From: Bacillota bacterium
Lineage (GTDB): Bacteria; Bacillota; Clostridia; Christensenellales; SZUA-584
Length of the DNA: 13,244 nucleotides
Assembly (NCBI GenBank): GCA_023397655.1
Contig: JAEWTW010000027.1
Location: 1-13,244 of the forward strand
Reading direction: 5' to 3'
Shown here piece after piece: positions 12,982 through 13,244 of the stretch. The position numbers and the translations under genes were made by a program. Below the pieces are notes generated by a model that worked only from the letters and a program-made list of their open reading frames with translations, was not told where the DNA came from and did no database searches. Position 1 is the first letter of the stretch; every line of letters starts with the position of its first letter.

Positions 12982-13244
12982 ATGCGCATACAGGAGGTGG
13001 GCAGCCGTTCCGTGCTGTTTACATTCGAGATGGACTGGAATCTCAATATCCATCTGATCAAAGGCGACCGCTACAATTACGTGATCGACACCGGGCTTGG
13101 CGCGCAGAGCGTCGCCCCCGTCATCGAGGCCATCGCCGGAAGCGGCAAGCCCATTGTGGTCATCAACACCCATTATCATTGGGACCACATCTGGGGCAAC
13201 GCCGCGCTGGGAGACGCGCCCATCTGTGCGCACCGGCTGTGCCG
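12982..13244 (+). CDS. Metallo-beta-lactamase-fold hydrolase (5' part only, runs off the window)
   Basis: At least 87 residues are visible. The ATG has an excellent AAGGAGG site five bases upstream. Seen: a first strand region, YVIDTGLG (33-40) and the metal-binding motif THYHWDHIWGN (63-73) with the HxHxDH pattern (H64, H66, D68, H69). This is the N-terminal third of a family that binds one or two metal ions and hydrolyses varied substrates (thioesters, phosphodiesters, lactones and others). The substrate cannot be told from this part. The 17-base gap after the CorA-type gene suggests a shared transcript. Confidence 0.9.
   Translation, partial: MRIQEVGSRSVLFTFEMDWNLNIHLIKGDRYNYVIDTGLGAQSVAPVIEAIAGSGKPIVVINTHYHWDHIWGNAALGDAPICAHRLC

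Overview
The window looks like chromosomal DNA of a Gram-positive anaerobe of the Clostridia type. This is inferred from strong AGGAGG-like ribosome binding sites, two TTG starts preceded by ribosome-binding sequence, ATGA-overlapping genes, moderate GC content and the gene families present. No marker gene fixes the taxon.

Layout. (i) 1-386 is non-coding and holds a degraded copy plus one full copy of a ~165-bp interspersed repeat, then a promoter. (ii) 387-6381 is a plus-strand array of seven diverged paralogues (called P1 to P7 here) of a membrane protein I do not recognise. Each has a short cytoplasmic N-terminus, a two-helix hairpin, a basic loop, a third helix and a ~110-residue probably extracellular C-terminal domain ending in a conserved DGS-x-LT-x-CG-x-L-x-x-EWVF signature. 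P1 is separated from P2 by a second full repeat copy and a second copy of the promoter module. P2-P3 and P4-P5-P6-P7 are joined by 4-base ATGA overlaps. Between P3 and P4 is a 12-codon stub of a lost paralogue. (iii) 6393-6680, minus strand, is a small muconolactone-isomerase-like/YCII-like protein, convergent with P7. (iv) 6819-9212 and 9401-11773, minus strand, are two tandemly duplicated membrane-bound GGDEF-EAL proteins, each with its own terminator. (v) 12047-12964 is a CorA-type divalent-cation transporter, divergent from the second GGDEF-EAL gene. It is followed 17 bases later by a metallo-beta-lactamase-fold hydrolase cut off by the window end.

How it fits together. The array is the unusual part. 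The gene bodies have diverged strongly, but the DNA at the gene junctions is nearly identical: 104 bp with 2 mismatches between the P5/P6 and P6/P7 junctions, and 46 bp identical between the P2/P3 junction and the P3/stub junction. Each junction encodes the end of one gene, the next gene's ribosome binding site, the ATGA overlap and the first codons of the next gene. Recombination between junctions could therefore add, delete or exchange whole genes in frame while keeping translational coupling. The stub after P3 and the mosaic look of P7 (junction-type start on a P1-like body) fit this reading. The function of the proteins cannot be deduced from sequence alone. The two GGDEF-EAL proteins are c-di-GMP signalling enzymes with both active sites apparently intact. 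Nothing seen links them mechanistically to the array.
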